Part shown: positions 54,943 to 64,000 of the stretch, in pieces | How the letters are laid out: every line of letters starts with the position of its first letter | Position numbering within the stretch: position 1 is the stretch's first letter | Program-made: the position numbers and the translations under genes | NCBI GenBank assembly: GCA_028825335.1 | Contig: JAPKAI010000001.1 | Coordinates: forward strand, 1 to 64,000 | DNA: 64,000 nucleotides | From: Gammaproteobacteria bacterium | GTDB lineage: Bacteria; Pseudomonadota; Gammaproteobacteria; Pseudomonadales; Pseudohongiellaceae | Direction: 5' to 3' | The notes under the pieces: model-generated | Told to the model about the DNA's origin: nothing | Databases searched by the model: none | The model's input: the letters and a program-made list of their open reading frames with translations, nothing else

Positions 54943-56696
54943 CAGAAATTCCCCGCTTTGGCCAGAGCCCCTGTTTTGGCTAGAGATAGCTGAGATTCTG
55001 CAGTGTGAATAGGTGATCCAATAGTATCGCCTGCGGCAATATTAGCATTTTCTGGCGATTGGGTAGATCTCACTGAAGAGAATCCCTGGCTCAGTGCCAA
55101 TTCTCGAAGCAGCTCAGGTAGCTGGTAATTCTTATCAACAAATCTATTTTCGAGCCACTTCAGGCTATCTCTGTCATAGCGAAGTGACACCGGTCCGCCG
55201 GTACCATAGGCGTACAAGCGGTTCACTAGGCACGCAGAAAGTTTAGGGTGATTTCGCATTGCTGTGGCTAATCCGTCGACGTCGTCGTAGAAGATGCCAT
55301 CAAGCTCGCCGGTGATATCTAGCTCGGCACCGTTCTCTATTCCCCTGAAAATCCCAGCGCCATCGAAATTTTCTAGCGTTAGTCCCATAGGGTCTGTGAT
55401 CAGGTGACAGCCTGCACAAGAAGGATTGCTGTTGTGCGCATCAAGTCTCTCCCTAGCGGTAGTGGCATGTTCGTTTTCTTCCAGGGTTGAGAAGTCCACA
55501 TCAGGGGGCGGATCGGGCACTTTTTGACAAAGAAAGCGCTCTCGTAGCGCCTTACCTCGTAGGGTGGGCGAACTGCGTACTGCATGAGAATTTGCTGCCA
55601 AAAAGCTTACATGAGTTAGCAGGCCGACTCGTGGACTATCATCATCAAACTCGTACGCGGTCCAGCCATCACCCGTCGCGGTGCCGTACAAGGCTGCCAG
55701 AGGCATGGACATGAAAGTCTTACGAGTGGTGAACAGGTCACGATAATCGGCTTCGTCCACCAGTAGATGATCGATGATCGTGCGCAGTGTTTGCTCGCGA
55801 GCGTGCTCCAGCGTGGTGCCGGTGACCATGGGATACACCAGCGGGTCTTTTGCGAGGCTGTTGAATTCATCAAACGCTAACATATCGTCGAAGAATGTAC
55901 GCATGCCTTCCTCGAGCCTAGTACTGGCTAGGAGCCGGTCCACGGACTGTGCCAGTCCTTCAGGCGTGTGCAGTTCGCCATTTTCGGCTGCCTGCAACAA
56001 AGCATCATCTGGCGCTGCATTCCACAGAAAGAAGCTCAATCGAGATGCTAGGGAATAGCTGTCCAAACGCTGCTGTGCCGGCCGTTCTGGATCAGGCTCT
56101 ACACTATCAACGATAAATACAAATTCGGGGCTGATGAGAATGGCTTCCAGGGCGAGGGCTAAGCCATCATAGAAGTCTTCAGTTTGTTCCGCCGCGTAAC
56201 TGGCAACGTCAACCAGCTGGGCAAGTCGTGTTTCGTCCATTGATCCTCGTAGCAGCAATCGTCCCGCTTCCGCAAGAAACAGTCCAGCACATACTGGATC
56301 AGCGGCGAGGGCTGACTCAGGACTACAAGGAATGAGAAAGTCGCGATGCTCTTCGTTCACGACTTTCTGGGCAACAGTAGCCGCAGCCAGTTGGATTTGC
56401 GAAATTTGATCTGATGTCACACCCACGAATGCTGCGCCTGAAGCAAGAAGACCACCGGTTCTCTCCATCGGAGGAATCGGCGGCAACACACTTTCACTGA
56501 TATCGGCACCGAATACTTGCGTGATGGTATTTACATATTGCTTGTCGGTGAGCAATCGAGTTCTTAGTGGCGATGCACTTTGTGACGGTTCTGCGGACAC
56601 CTCGGATTGCCGTTCACAGCCCGTCAGAAGCAGGCATGCTCCTAAGATTAGCAGGCAAGTGAGTGTTGGCTGATGGTTGGGTTTTGGGGCGTACAA
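54942..56696 (-). CDS. DUF1592-type protein with cytochrome c motif, lipoprotein
   Basis: A multi-domain member of the DUF1587/DUF1592/DUF1588/DUF1585 group. LLTDKQYVNTITQVFGADI opens the first domain, DSYSLASRLSFFLWNAAPDDALLQAA is the DUF1592 core, TSPTLRGKALRERFLCQ-like SSPTLRGKALRERFLC and SNPSCAGCHLITDPMG the DUF1588 part, which contains the haem motif CAGCH, and the C-terminal domain has AMRNHPKLSACLVNRLYAYGTG. The lipobox LLLTGC anchors it. Members are typical of Planctomycetes and Myxococcota and less common in gammaproteobacteria. It is upstream of and coupled to the DUF1552 gene. Confidence 0.92.
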   Translation of the reverse strand: MYAPKPNHQPTLTCLLILGACLLLTGCERQSEVSAEPSQSASPLRTRLLTDKQYVNTITQVFGADISESVLPPIPPMERTGGLLASGAAFVGVTSDQISQIQLAAATVAQKVVNEEHRDFLIPCSPESALAADPVCAGLFLAEAGRLLLRGSMDETRLAQLVDVASYAAEQTEDFYDGLALALEAILISPEFVFIVDSVEPDPERPAQQRLDSYSLASRLSFFLWNAAPDDALLQAAENGELHTPEGLAQSVDRLLASTRLEEGMRTFFDDMLAFDEFNSLAKDPLVYPMVTGTTLEHAREQTLRTIIDHLLVDEADYRDLFTTRKTFMSMPLAALYGTATGDGWTAYEFDDDSPRVGLLTHVSFLAANSHAVRSSPTLRGKALRERFLCQKVPDPPPDVDFSTLEENEHATTARERLDAHNSNPSCAGCHLITDPMGLTLENFDGAGIFRGIENGAELDITGELDGIFYDDVDGLATAMRNHPKLSACLVNRLYAYGTGGPVSLRYDRDSLKWLENRFVDKNYQLPELLRELALSQGFSSVRSTQSPENANIAAGDTIGSPIHTAESQLSLAKTGALAKAGNF

Positions 56697-56794
56697 GATG
56701 TGGCCCTTCTGTCATATACGTATTCTTCGTAATTTACAGTACTTGCGAAGCCGGTCAAGTGCCACAGCTACAAAGTCTTAGCAATTAGATGAGC

Positions 56795-58084
56795 TTAACG
56801 CTGACGGGCGACCTGATCCGTTGTAATTAATCCAGCCGAGTTCCCCCAAGAGTTGCGGATATAGCTGGCCGCCGCCGCAACCTCCTCGTCATCTAGCAAA
56901 TATTGAAATTCCTTCATGGGTTCTCGCCATTTTTGTGAGAGACCATGGAGAGGAAGTTGCGGGCCATAGAGGATGGCATTAATCATCGATGCTGGATTGT
57001 CAGACTGAACCACAAGACTGCCACCATTTAGCCTGGGAGCCATTTTAGAATCTCCCTGCCCGGTAGGTAAGTGACAAGTACCGCAATGTAGATTGTAAAC
57101 AGTACGGCCACGGCCCATTATCTGGGAATCTGGTTCCACAGCGGCGGCCTCATCAACGGCTGGCAGGCTCTTGAGATACATGGCTATGGAAGCAATATCC
57201 CCTTCAGATAGATGCGCAGTACTGTTTAGAATGACCTCGTTCATTGGGCCGTAGGACTCTATAAAATCATTGCGCGTTGTTTTCAGATAATCTTCCACAT
57301 CCTGCTGCGACCACAGTCCAAGGCCGCGCGCGCTTGATGTGAGATTGGGAGCGGACCAGGGGTAGTAATTCCCGTCGGCGACTCGATCTAGGTACTCGCC
57401 TCCACTCATGGCAAGATGGCTCCGCTGCGCACCCAATGAATTTCTAGGCGTGTGACAGGCACTGCAATGCGACAAAGCTTCAACGAGGTAAGCACCTCGA
57501 TTGAGCTGCTCAGATTGAGCAGGGTCTGACTCGAAAGCACCTGAATCAAAGAACAAGGCTTTCCAGAACCCTAAGAGTGCTCGCTGATTAAACGGAAAGC
57601 GCAGTGCATTTTCACTAGGAGCTTGACGGACAGCTGGGATGCTCTTGAGATAGGCGAACATCGCAGCAATGTCTTCATTCAACACTTTGGTGTAGGTCGT
57701 GTACGGGAATACCGGGTAGAGATGCTCCCCGTTCGGCCGCACACCGTGCCTTAGCGAATTTAAAAATTCCCACTCAGTCCAGTTACCAATTCCTGTCTCT
57801 GTATCTGGTGAAATATTGGTTGAATAAACTCTGCCGAACGGCGTTTCGAATGGGAGTCCGCCAGCCATGAATTCGCCGCCGGGGGCAGTGTGGCAACTTA
57901 CGCAATTCCCAGCGGTGGTCAGATACTCGCCACGTGCGATTAACTCGGACTCGCTGATATCGCTCACTATTGGGCCATCATCAGTGGTCATGTCTGCGGG
58001 GAGCAAGGTCAGAGCAATGACAACGCTTAGCAATAGCGCAGCCAACAGAGCAAGATAGCGGATCGACGCTGGTAGTTTGATCAT
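56795..58084 (-). CDS. Trihaem cytochrome c, alcohol/gluconate dehydrogenase subunit type
   Basis: Three cytochrome c domains, with haem sites NCVSCHTA (Cys61-His65), HCSACHTPRN and HCGTCHLPTG, each followed by LNGG or similar and a ligand Met. An N-terminal hydrophobic segment (LALLAALLLSVVIALTLL) anchors or exports it. The phrases GEYLTTAGNCVSCHTAPGGEFMAGG and FGRVYSTNISPD are characteristic of the cytochrome subunits of membrane-bound alcohol, gluconate or aldehyde dehydrogenases, but no such dehydrogenase gene is adjacent. It is the first gene of the minus-strand operon, 98 bases before the DUF1592 gene, so it may serve as electron carrier for that set. Confidence 0.93.
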   Translation of the reverse strand: MIKLPASIRYLALLAALLLSVVIALTLLPADMTTDDGPIVSDISESELIARGEYLTTAGNCVSCHTAPGGEFMAGGLPFETPFGRVYSTNISPDTETGIGNWTEWEFLNSLRHGVRPNGEHLYPVFPYTTYTKVLNEDIAAMFAYLKSIPAVRQAPSENALRFPFNQRALLGFWKALFFDSGAFESDPAQSEQLNRGAYLVEALSHCSACHTPRNSLGAQRSHLAMSGGEYLDRVADGNYYPWSAPNLTSSARGLGLWSQQDVEDYLKTTRNDFIESYGPMNEVILNSTAHLSEGDIASIAMYLKSLPAVDEAAAVEPDSQIMGRGRTVYNLHCGTCHLPTGQGDSKMAPRLNGGSLVVQSDNPASMINAILYGPQLPLHGLSQKWREPMKEFQYLLDDEEVAAAASYIRNSWGNSAGLITTDQVARQR

Positions 58085-58354
58085 TCGGTCAGAAAAGTGT
58101 GCAATGAAAAGACAACCATAATCTTGGCTTTGTTTTGTGTGATAAGAGTCAAATTAGGCGGGATTCCCAAGACGCTGTCAATAGTCATCGATTCCTAGTG
58201 GTATCGTCCACAATTCAAAAACAAATGAAGTTTAGCTTTCAGGTTAAGCATCCGCTGTGACCTAGACTTCACTGACGCTAACAGTAGCATTGTGTTGAGC
58301 TTGAGAATTAATGCAATTGCTACTAGTGTTGATGAAGCACATAAGGACGCAAAC

Positions 58355-59260
58355 ATGAAAACTATGAAGACATCCGACATTAGCAACAGCTTCCTGATGC
58401 TAATGCTAGCTGTACTTTCAATGACAGCCCAAGCACAGACCGTGCAGACAAGTTCAATAGTTACTGCCCAACAGGAGGCAGAATTAACTATTCAATTAGC
58501 CGCAAATCGGCCTATTGAAGCTGGTCAGTCTTACTGGCTTGAAGAATTGACCTGGATGGAAATCCGTGACCTGATTGCCGATGGCACGACGACCATCCTC
58601 ATCCCAACGGGCGGTATTGAGGAGAACGGACCTTACCTGACAACCGGTAAGCACAATCTTATTCTGGAAGCGACGTGCCCTGAAATTGCCGAAAAACTCG
58701 GCAACGCCTTGTGTGCACCCATAATAAAATTTGTGCCGGAAGGTAATATCGAACCACCTAGTGGCTCAATGTTATTCCCCGGTACCATTAGTCTCACTCA
58801 GGCAACTTTTGAAGCTTTGCTCTCGGACATTGCCAGTAGCCTCAAGCAGTCCGGGTTTACCGATATAGTTTTAATTGGTGACAGTGGCGGCAATCAAAGA
58901 GGCATGGCTAATGTTGCAACAACACTTAGCGAGATTTGGAGCAAGGATATCACTCGCATACATTTTGTCAGAGAATTCTACGACCCAGGCTGGGAGGCTA
59001 CTGAGCAATATACTGAAACCGAACTAGGCATCGCCGAATCTCGTCATGACGGCTATCACGATGATATCTGGGTGACGGCAATGATGATGGTCACCGACCC
59101 GGAACAGGTGCGTTATAGACAACGTGTTGAAGTCGGTTTGGGGTCTATAAACGGCATTTCTATTGAACCTCTGGACGAGGCAGTGCAGCTCGGCAGGAAG
59201 ATGATCGAGTTTCGTGCTGGATTCACAGCAGATGCAATTCGTGATGTAGTTTCTAACTAG
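58355..59260 (+). CDS. Exported creatininase-family protein
   Basis: A creatininase-fold amidohydrolase of 302 residues with a signal peptide (FLMLMLAVLSMTAQAQ). The family metal motif usually reads GSxEQHGPHLP-xTD; here it is PTGGIEENGPYLTTGKHN, so the usual metal His is Asn and the Asp is replaced by a His/Asn. PEGNIEPPSGSMLFPGTISLTQ and DIVLIGDSGGNQRGM are otherwise normal. The second metal site may be altered or lost, so activity on creatinine is unlikely. ATG 58355 has AAGGA seven bases ahead; a TTG at 58292 is rejected. A lipoprotein amidase follows 150 bases later. Confidence 0.87.
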   Translation: MKTMKTSDISNSFLMLMLAVLSMTAQAQTVQTSSIVTAQQEAELTIQLAANRPIEAGQSYWLEELTWMEIRDLIADGTTTILIPTGGIEENGPYLTTGKHNLILEATCPEIAEKLGNALCAPIIKFVPEGNIEPPSGSMLFPGTISLTQATFEALLSDIASSLKQSGFTDIVLIGDSGGNQRGMANVATTLSEIWSKDITRIHFVREFYDPGWEATEQYTETELGIAESRHDGYHDDIWVTAMMMVTDPEQVRYRQRVEVGLGSINGISIEPLDEAVQLGRKMIEFRAGFTADAIRDVVSN

Positions 59261-59410
59261 ATCAAAAGGAAGCGTTATCGGTGTGTCCGTTTGTTGTGGC
59301 ACAAATAACAACAGTAATGCGATTGGCTATCTAGAAAGCCGCATACGCTAAGAGGGCGCCTTTTTTCGGGGTGTCTGTTAAGAAAACCAAATTATACAAA
59401 GGGGTGCTTC

Positions 59411-61045
59411 GTGAAACATTTAATAATTGCCGCTTGGGCCATGCTGCTACTGATTGCCTGTTCACCTCAGTCTGTTGACACAACGGCTGTGCCGATGGAA
59501 CAAATTACAGAGAAACCAAATTATGTGCCGCAGGGCTGGATTGCTAAAACGCTACCTGAAATAGCAGCAGGTGTTAAAGCGGGCGAAGTAACCTCAGAAG
59601 AATTGGTGCAGGCTTATATCGACCGTATTAACCGCGTGGATAGAGATGGCCCAACATTACAATCAGTGTTATCTCTCAATCCAAATGCGCTTGCCGACGC
59701 GCGTGCGGCTGATGCTAAACGAGCCGCAGGTGACACACTCGGTTTGCTGCACGGTGTACCGATCCTGTTGAAAGATAATATCGAGACGAAAGACCCTCTT
59801 GCTACAACGGCAGGCGCGCTTGCATTGAAAGCCAATATCACTGGCCGTGACAGCCCGCTGGTGGCAGGTTTGCGCGATGCGGGTGCGATCATTCTTGGCA
59901 AAGCTAACCTTAGTCAGTGGGCAAACTTTCGTTCCAATGATTCGATGAGTGGTTGGACAGCTCTTGGTGGACAAGTGCGTAACCCGCACATGTTAGACCG
60001 CAACCCTTGTGGTTCAAGCTCTGGTTCTGGTGCGGGAGCGGCATCGTCTATGGCGGCAGGCGCAGTGGGTACCGAAACCAATGGTTCTGTTATTTGCCCG
60101 TCTAATGCAAACGGTGTTGTTGGTTTTAAGCCGACAGTTGGTTTGGTCTCACAGCAGTATATCGTACCGATTTCTTCGACGCAGGATACAGCAGGGCCAA
60201 TGACCAAATCAGTAATGGGTGCGGCCATGATGATGAACGCAATGGCAACGGGGAGCGCGAAGATGGATTATGTCGCCGCACTGGACGAAGATATATTGCG
60301 CGGTAAGCGTGTGGGCGTGCTGCGTTACTCGACTGGCTCTAACAAAGACATCAATGCGAAATTTGAAGAATCACTAAATGTGCTAAAGGAAGCGGGTGCA
60401 GTGCTTGTTGAAATTACTGAAAACCCTATTCAGCTGAGTGAGTTTGGACAGTATTCGCTTGATGTGTTGCTGTATGAATTTAAGGCCACATTGAATGAGT
60501 ATCTGGCCGCAACACCAGACACAGTTAAAACACGCTCGCTAGCCGAAGTGATGGCGTTTAACCTTGAAAACGCTGACATTGAACTTGCGTTGTTTGATCA
60601 GAGTATTTTTGACGCAGCAGAAATAACAAGCAATTTGGATGATCCAAGATATATCGTAGCGCATGATGCGGTGCTCAAAGCAACGCGCGAAGAGGGTATC
60701 GACAAGCTGTTAGCTGAACATAATGTTGATGTTCTGGTAGCGCCATCAGGTCCTACCGTATCGCGTGTTGATCCGATAAACGGTGACGTTTGGCCGCCGT
60801 TCCCAGGCAGTGGTTCGCTGGCCGCAATTGCAGGTTATCCGCACATCACTGTGCCAATGGGTACTATTCACAGCCTGTCAGTTGGCTTCTCCTTTATGGG
60901 GGCCAAAGACGATGATGCTAAAGTACTGTCCTACGGATATGCGTTCGAGCAGTTGACGAACAAACGTGCAGAACCCCAGTATCTTACAAATGCTGAAGAC
61001 TTGCCGTATATTGCTGCTGCAATGCGAGGCCAAAAAAGATACTAG
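59411..61045 (+). CDS. Amidase signature family protein, lipoprotein
   Basis: A Ser-Ser-Lys amidase. LLKDNIETKDPLATTAGALAL holds the catalytic Lys, NPCGSSSGSGAGAAS the cis-Ser of the glycine-serine block, and TETNGSVICPSNANGVVGFKPT the nucleophile region. The C-terminal half is typical (LVAPSGPT, AIAGYPHITVPMG). The N-terminus is a lipoprotein signal with lipobox LLIAC, so it is exported and anchored; most amidases are cytoplasmic. It hydrolyses an amide to acid and ammonia, substrate unknown. It lies after the creatininase-type gene on the same strand, suggesting a joint amide-degrading role. Confidence 0.93.
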   Translation: MKHLIIAAWAMLLLIACSPQSVDTTAVPMEQITEKPNYVPQGWIAKTLPEIAAGVKAGEVTSEELVQAYIDRINRVDRDGPTLQSVLSLNPNALADARAADAKRAAGDTLGLLHGVPILLKDNIETKDPLATTAGALALKANITGRDSPLVAGLRDAGAIILGKANLSQWANFRSNDSMSGWTALGGQVRNPHMLDRNPCGSSSGSGAGAASSMAAGAVGTETNGSVICPSNANGVVGFKPTVGLVSQQYIVPISSTQDTAGPMTKSVMGAAMMMNAMATGSAKMDYVAALDEDILRGKRVGVLRYSTGSNKDINAKFEESLNVLKEAGAVLVEITENPIQLSEFGQYSLDVLLYEFKATLNEYLAATPDTVKTRSLAEVMAFNLENADIELALFDQSIFDAAEITSNLDDPRYIVAHDAVLKATREEGIDKLLAEHNVDVLVAPSGPTVSRVDPINGDVWPPFPGSGSLAAIAGYPHITVPMGTIHSLSVGFSFMGAKDDDAKVLSYGYAFEQLTNKRAEPQYLTNAEDLPYIAAAMRGQKRY

Positions 61046-61477
61046 CTAGGTGTTTGCGAGCTTAGTGATTTCTCAACTCTAAGCTAATTCTTTTCTCAGC
61101 ATGCAGCAGTGCACCTTTCTTAACTCAAGCACTAACTGAGGGCTGGCTAATAGACGAGTAAATAGCACTATCTCTCAAGCTCGGCTCCAAATTATATTGT
61201 CTCCTTTTTGCTTTTTTAGAATTTTATGCTGAAGTGCGGCATTTAGGCCGAATATAAAGTGTCCTGTCAGACTTTTTTTTAGAGCTTTTCATCAGTATCT
61301 ACGCTACAGCACGCATTACTAGGCTTTCCAACCCTTACCTTTCCTAGATTTATGCGGAAATCTCGTTACTGAGTGCCGATGTTGCATCAGCGCAGGTAGT
61401 ACCTATAATGCAAAAATAGGCCGATAGTTTTTTCTTTGGCCTCAAAACACAAAACCATAAAAACAGTGAGGACCCAC
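61046..61477. other. Intergenic region before the right-edge receptor gene
   Basis: About 430 bases with no gene or clear terminator. Several short T-runs occur (61261-61280 area). It presumably contains the promoter of the TonB receptor gene. I see no recognisable operator. Confidence 0.6.
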
Positions 61478-64000
61478 ATGAAGACTAAAACGCTCCGTCA
61501 TCATATAAATCGCAGTGCTGTAGCTCTATTGGCGGCTACCACATTGCCATTGTCGAGCTTTGTCGTCGCTCAAAGCGAGGATCAGATTGAAGAAGTGATT
61601 GTCACAGGCTCTAGAATAGCAAGGGATTCTAATTTGACCGGCGCATTGCCCATTCAATCAGTATCGGCCGCAGATATTAGAGCATCTGGTGAATTTTCAC
61701 TCTCTGATGTCATTAACGACATTCCAGCATTACTTAGTTCAGTTACATCAGAACAATCTGTGGGTAGTGGGTTTTCCAATGGAGCGAATGTGCTAAATCT
61801 TCGTGGCCTAGGCGCAGAACGTACTTTGGTCTTGGTTGATGGTCGGCGCCATGTGGGGGGGCTACAAGGTGCTTCGTCAGTTGACATAGGGTCAATTCCA
61901 CAGGGATTAGTTGAAAAGGTAGAAGTTCTTACCGGTGGAGCTTCAGCCGTTTATGGAGCTGACGCGGTTACCGGCGTAGTGAACTTCATTCTTAAAGATG
62001 ATTTTGAAGGTTTAGAGATCGATGCGAATTACGGCCTTAGCCACGAAGGTGACGGCGGACAGCGGGCGCTTTCGGTGTTATTCGGTCGAAATTTTGACAA
62101 TGGCCGCGGTAACTTCACCATATCGGCTGATGTTCGACAAGACGATGGCTTACAAGTCTCTGATCGACGCAATGGCCTGGAGTTTGGTTCTTCTGGGAAT
62201 TGGGTCAACCCTGCTTTGCGGTTTCAACAAGGGGATATTGGTAGCGATACACCAAACTTTGGTCAGTATTACAACTACAACAACACAGGGTTAACTAATT
62301 TTGGCCTACCAATTCCATCAGCTGCTGACTTTGCGACTAGTTATTCTGATACATTCGGCAACGCGCCGACACTAACTACTGCGGAAACAGCACTTATCAA
62401 TCAGGCGGGCAGCGCACCTCAAAGAGCTGTGCTTCCTTTTCGAACTTTTCCGTTTACCTCTGGCTATGGCTATATTATCCCGGGCAACCCGTTCACATTT
62501 GATGGTTTTGATCCCGAAACACCGATTGATCTAAACGGTAATGGAACGCCTGACTGCCTAGATTCATTTACCGGTTATAACTCTGTATTTGGAGCCGAGT
62601 CATTTGGTGTTGTTGGGGGTTGCTGGAATGTATCAGAGAATGGCCAATACGCGCCGGTTACTGATGGTCTTGTTTCCGGTAACTTCCAAGGGTTTGGAGG
62701 CGACTCGTATAATACTATTCGGAATCGACGCAGTGATATCCTTCTTCCTGATGATAAAATTTCTCTGAACTTTTTGGGCCACTACGATCTAAATGATCAA
62801 GCAACACTATTTGGCGAAGTAAAGTATGTGACGCAGGAAAATGAGACAGATTCTAGGCCTAACTCTTTTTGGGATTTATTGTTTGGCGCTTCTGACAATC
62901 CTTATCTGCCAGATTTCATCCGGCCAATTGCGCAGGCAACTGGCGGCGTGGCCATTACAATTGATCCGTTGCTGTTCAATCAGCGGATTTCAACTGAGCG
63001 TGATACATCCCGAGCTGTTTTAGGTATAGAAGGATCCTTCGATAATGGTTGGACTTATGAATTCAGCGGTAACTACGGGCGATTTGAACAAGATATCAAT
63101 CGTCCCCGTAATGTTATCAATGACCGCCTCTTTGCAGCAATCGATGCTACTACTGATGCAGGCGGCTCCCCGGCTTGCAGATCGAGTGTGAATCCAAGTG
63201 CGCCAGCACAAAATACACCATTCGAAATTCCTTCTTATGAGGCAGGTTATTTCTCCTTCACTCCTGGAGATGGGTCTTGTGTGCCTCTGAATATTTGGGC
63301 CGGACAAGGTGGAGTAACTCAGGCGGCAGCAGATTGGGTAACAACACCGACTTGGGATAATTTAGTGATCGAGCAGCTTACTTTCGCTGCAACAATTGCT
63401 GGAGACTTTAGTGAGTGGTTTGAACTGCCTGCTGGTGCGGTGAGCTTTGCCACCGGCTTAGAATATAGAGTTGAAGAATCAGAAGCGACATATGATGCGT
63501 TTCAGTTAGGTATTTTACCCGAGGGAACTCCATTCAAAGCAGGGCAGCTGATAGAAGAAGTTTCTGATAATGGTAATTTGGTTTTCAGGCCGCAGCTTAC
63601 GAATAGAAACGAAAGTGGCAGCTATAATACAAGGGATGCCTTTATTGAGCTCTCGTTACCTTTACTTTCGGGCGTAGTTGCAGCACAAGAACTTACTGTT
63701 GATGTGGCAGGACGTTATTCGGACTATTCAACAATAGGCGAAGCCACTTCATGGAAAGTGGGAGTGGTTTGGGCGCCAATAGAAGATTTAGCCTTTCGGG
63801 GGGGCATTTCCCAGGCTGTACGCGCTCCCAACATCACAGAATTGTTTGGGCCAGAGACAGGTCAAAACTATAGACCTATAGACCCTTGTGATGCTTCACA
63901 AATAAATGCATTGGCAGGGGATCAGGCTGGCTTAGCGGCTAACTATCAAGCTAACTGCGTTGCACAGCTCAATTCAATTGGTTTGGACCCATTCTCTGCT
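61478..64000 (+). CDS. TonB-dependent receptor, partial at right edge
   Basis: The frame is open from the ATG at 61478 to the window end, 841 codons without a stop, so the gene is truncated by the edge. Signal peptide (VALLAATTLPLSSFVVAQ), TonB box-like EEVIVTGSRIARDSN, plug (LSDVINDIPALLSS, NVLNLRGLGAERTLVLVDGRRH, VEKVEVLTGGASAVYGADAVTGVVNFI) and a large barrel with long extracellular loops; cysteines occur in loops (PDCLDS, GGCWN). The size and motif set fit the roughly 950-1000-residue receptor group common in marine bacteria that take up carbohydrates or other organics. Ligand unknown. Confidence 0.93.
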   Translation, partial: MKTKTLRHHINRSAVALLAATTLPLSSFVVAQSEDQIEEVIVTGSRIARDSNLTGALPIQSVSAADIRASGEFSLSDVINDIPALLSSVTSEQSVGSGFSNGANVLNLRGLGAERTLVLVDGRRHVGGLQGASSVDIGSIPQGLVEKVEVLTGGASAVYGADAVTGVVNFILKDDFEGLEIDANYGLSHEGDGGQRALSVLFGRNFDNGRGNFTISADVRQDDGLQVSDRRNGLEFGSSGNWVNPALRFQQGDIGSDTPNFGQYYNYNNTGLTNFGLPIPSAADFATSYSDTFGNAPTLTTAETALINQAGSAPQRAVLPFRTFPFTSGYGYIIPGNPFTFDGFDPETPIDLNGNGTPDCLDSFTGYNSVFGAESFGVVGGCWNVSENGQYAPVTDGLVSGNFQGFGGDSYNTIRNRRSDILLPDDKISLNFLGHYDLNDQATLFGEVKYVTQENETDSRPNSFWDLLFGASDNPYLPDFIRPIAQATGGVAITIDPLLFNQRISTERDTSRAVLGIEGSFDNGWTYEFSGNYGRFEQDINRPRNVINDRLFAAIDATTDAGGSPACRSSVNPSAPAQNTPFEIPSYEAGYFSFTPGDGSCVPLNIWAGQGGVTQAAADWVTTPTWDNLVIEQLTFAATIAGDFSEWFELPAGAVSFATGLEYRVEESEATYDAFQLGILPEGTPFKAGQLIEEVSDNGNLVFRPQLTNRNESGSYNTRDAFIELSLPLLSGVVAAQELTVDVAGRYSDYSTIGEATSWKVGVVWAPIEDLAFRGGISQAVRAPNITELFGPETGQNYRPIDPCDASQINALAGDQAGLAANYQANCVAQLNSIGLDPFSA

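Noticed and set aside
1..64000. tRNA genes, CRISPR arrays, insertion sequences, prophage
   Set aside because: Looked for T-loop-like GTTCGA segments, regularly spaced repeats, transposase or integrase motifs; none found by eye. A tRNAscan or CRISPR finder run would settle it.

Overview
The window looks like a chromosomal stretch of a free-living, probably marine gammaproteobacterium. The grounds are the arginine succinyltransferase (AST) cluster, a TorF/Gcw_chp porin, four TonB-dependent receptors, a BCCT transporter, a two-subunit pyruvate carboxylase, and many Tat-exported or lipoprotein enzymes. I see no rRNA, tRNA, CRISPR array, phage or insertion sequence. The assignment rests on reading protein motifs, not on a search.

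Layout. 0.2-4.8 kb: an M1 metallopeptidase lipoprotein, small exported proteins (one SnoaL-like) and a three-gene set ending in a DUF6152 protein. 4.8-9.4 kb: an exported amidohydrolase, then a Tat-exported linalool dehydratase/isomerase-like protein followed by two mer-type genes. The first mer gene (8661-8993) is a MerP homologue whose first metal-binding cysteine codon is an in-frame TGA followed by a small SECIS-like hairpin. It is best read as a selenoprotein and is the most notable item here. 9.5-16.3 kb: two MFS transporters, a sulfatase, an SGNH-type protein and an M19 dipeptidase. 16.5-25 kb: periplasmic catalase-peroxidase KatG, TorF-like porin, OprO/OprP-type porin behind a good Pho box, a TonB receptor, and a Tat-exported FMN alpha-hydroxyacid oxidase carrying an unexpected CxxCH motif.

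25-35 kb: pyruvate carboxylase subunits A and B, an anchored small protein, a TonB receptor, a PHB-depolymerase/esterase, and a BCCT transporter with a homocysteine S-methyltransferase. 35-37.4 kb: a Tat-exported flavin amine oxidase translationally coupled to a dihaem cytochrome c4. 37.8-45 kb: an AST arginine catabolism operon (astC, an M20 hydrolase, astA, astD, astB) with a divergent Lrp/AsnC regulator. No AstE is present and the M20 protein occupies its place.

45-64 kb: a beta-propeller/amidohydrolase fusion, a YjiH-type membrane protein with a HisC-like aminotransferase, a five-gene exported redox-type operon (trihaem cytochrome c, DUF1592, DUF1552, secreted-repeat protein, unknown), a creatininase-family protein, an amidase, and a TonB receptor running off the right edge. 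The common theme is uptake of organic nitrogen, phosphate and polymers plus periplasmic oxidation chemistry.
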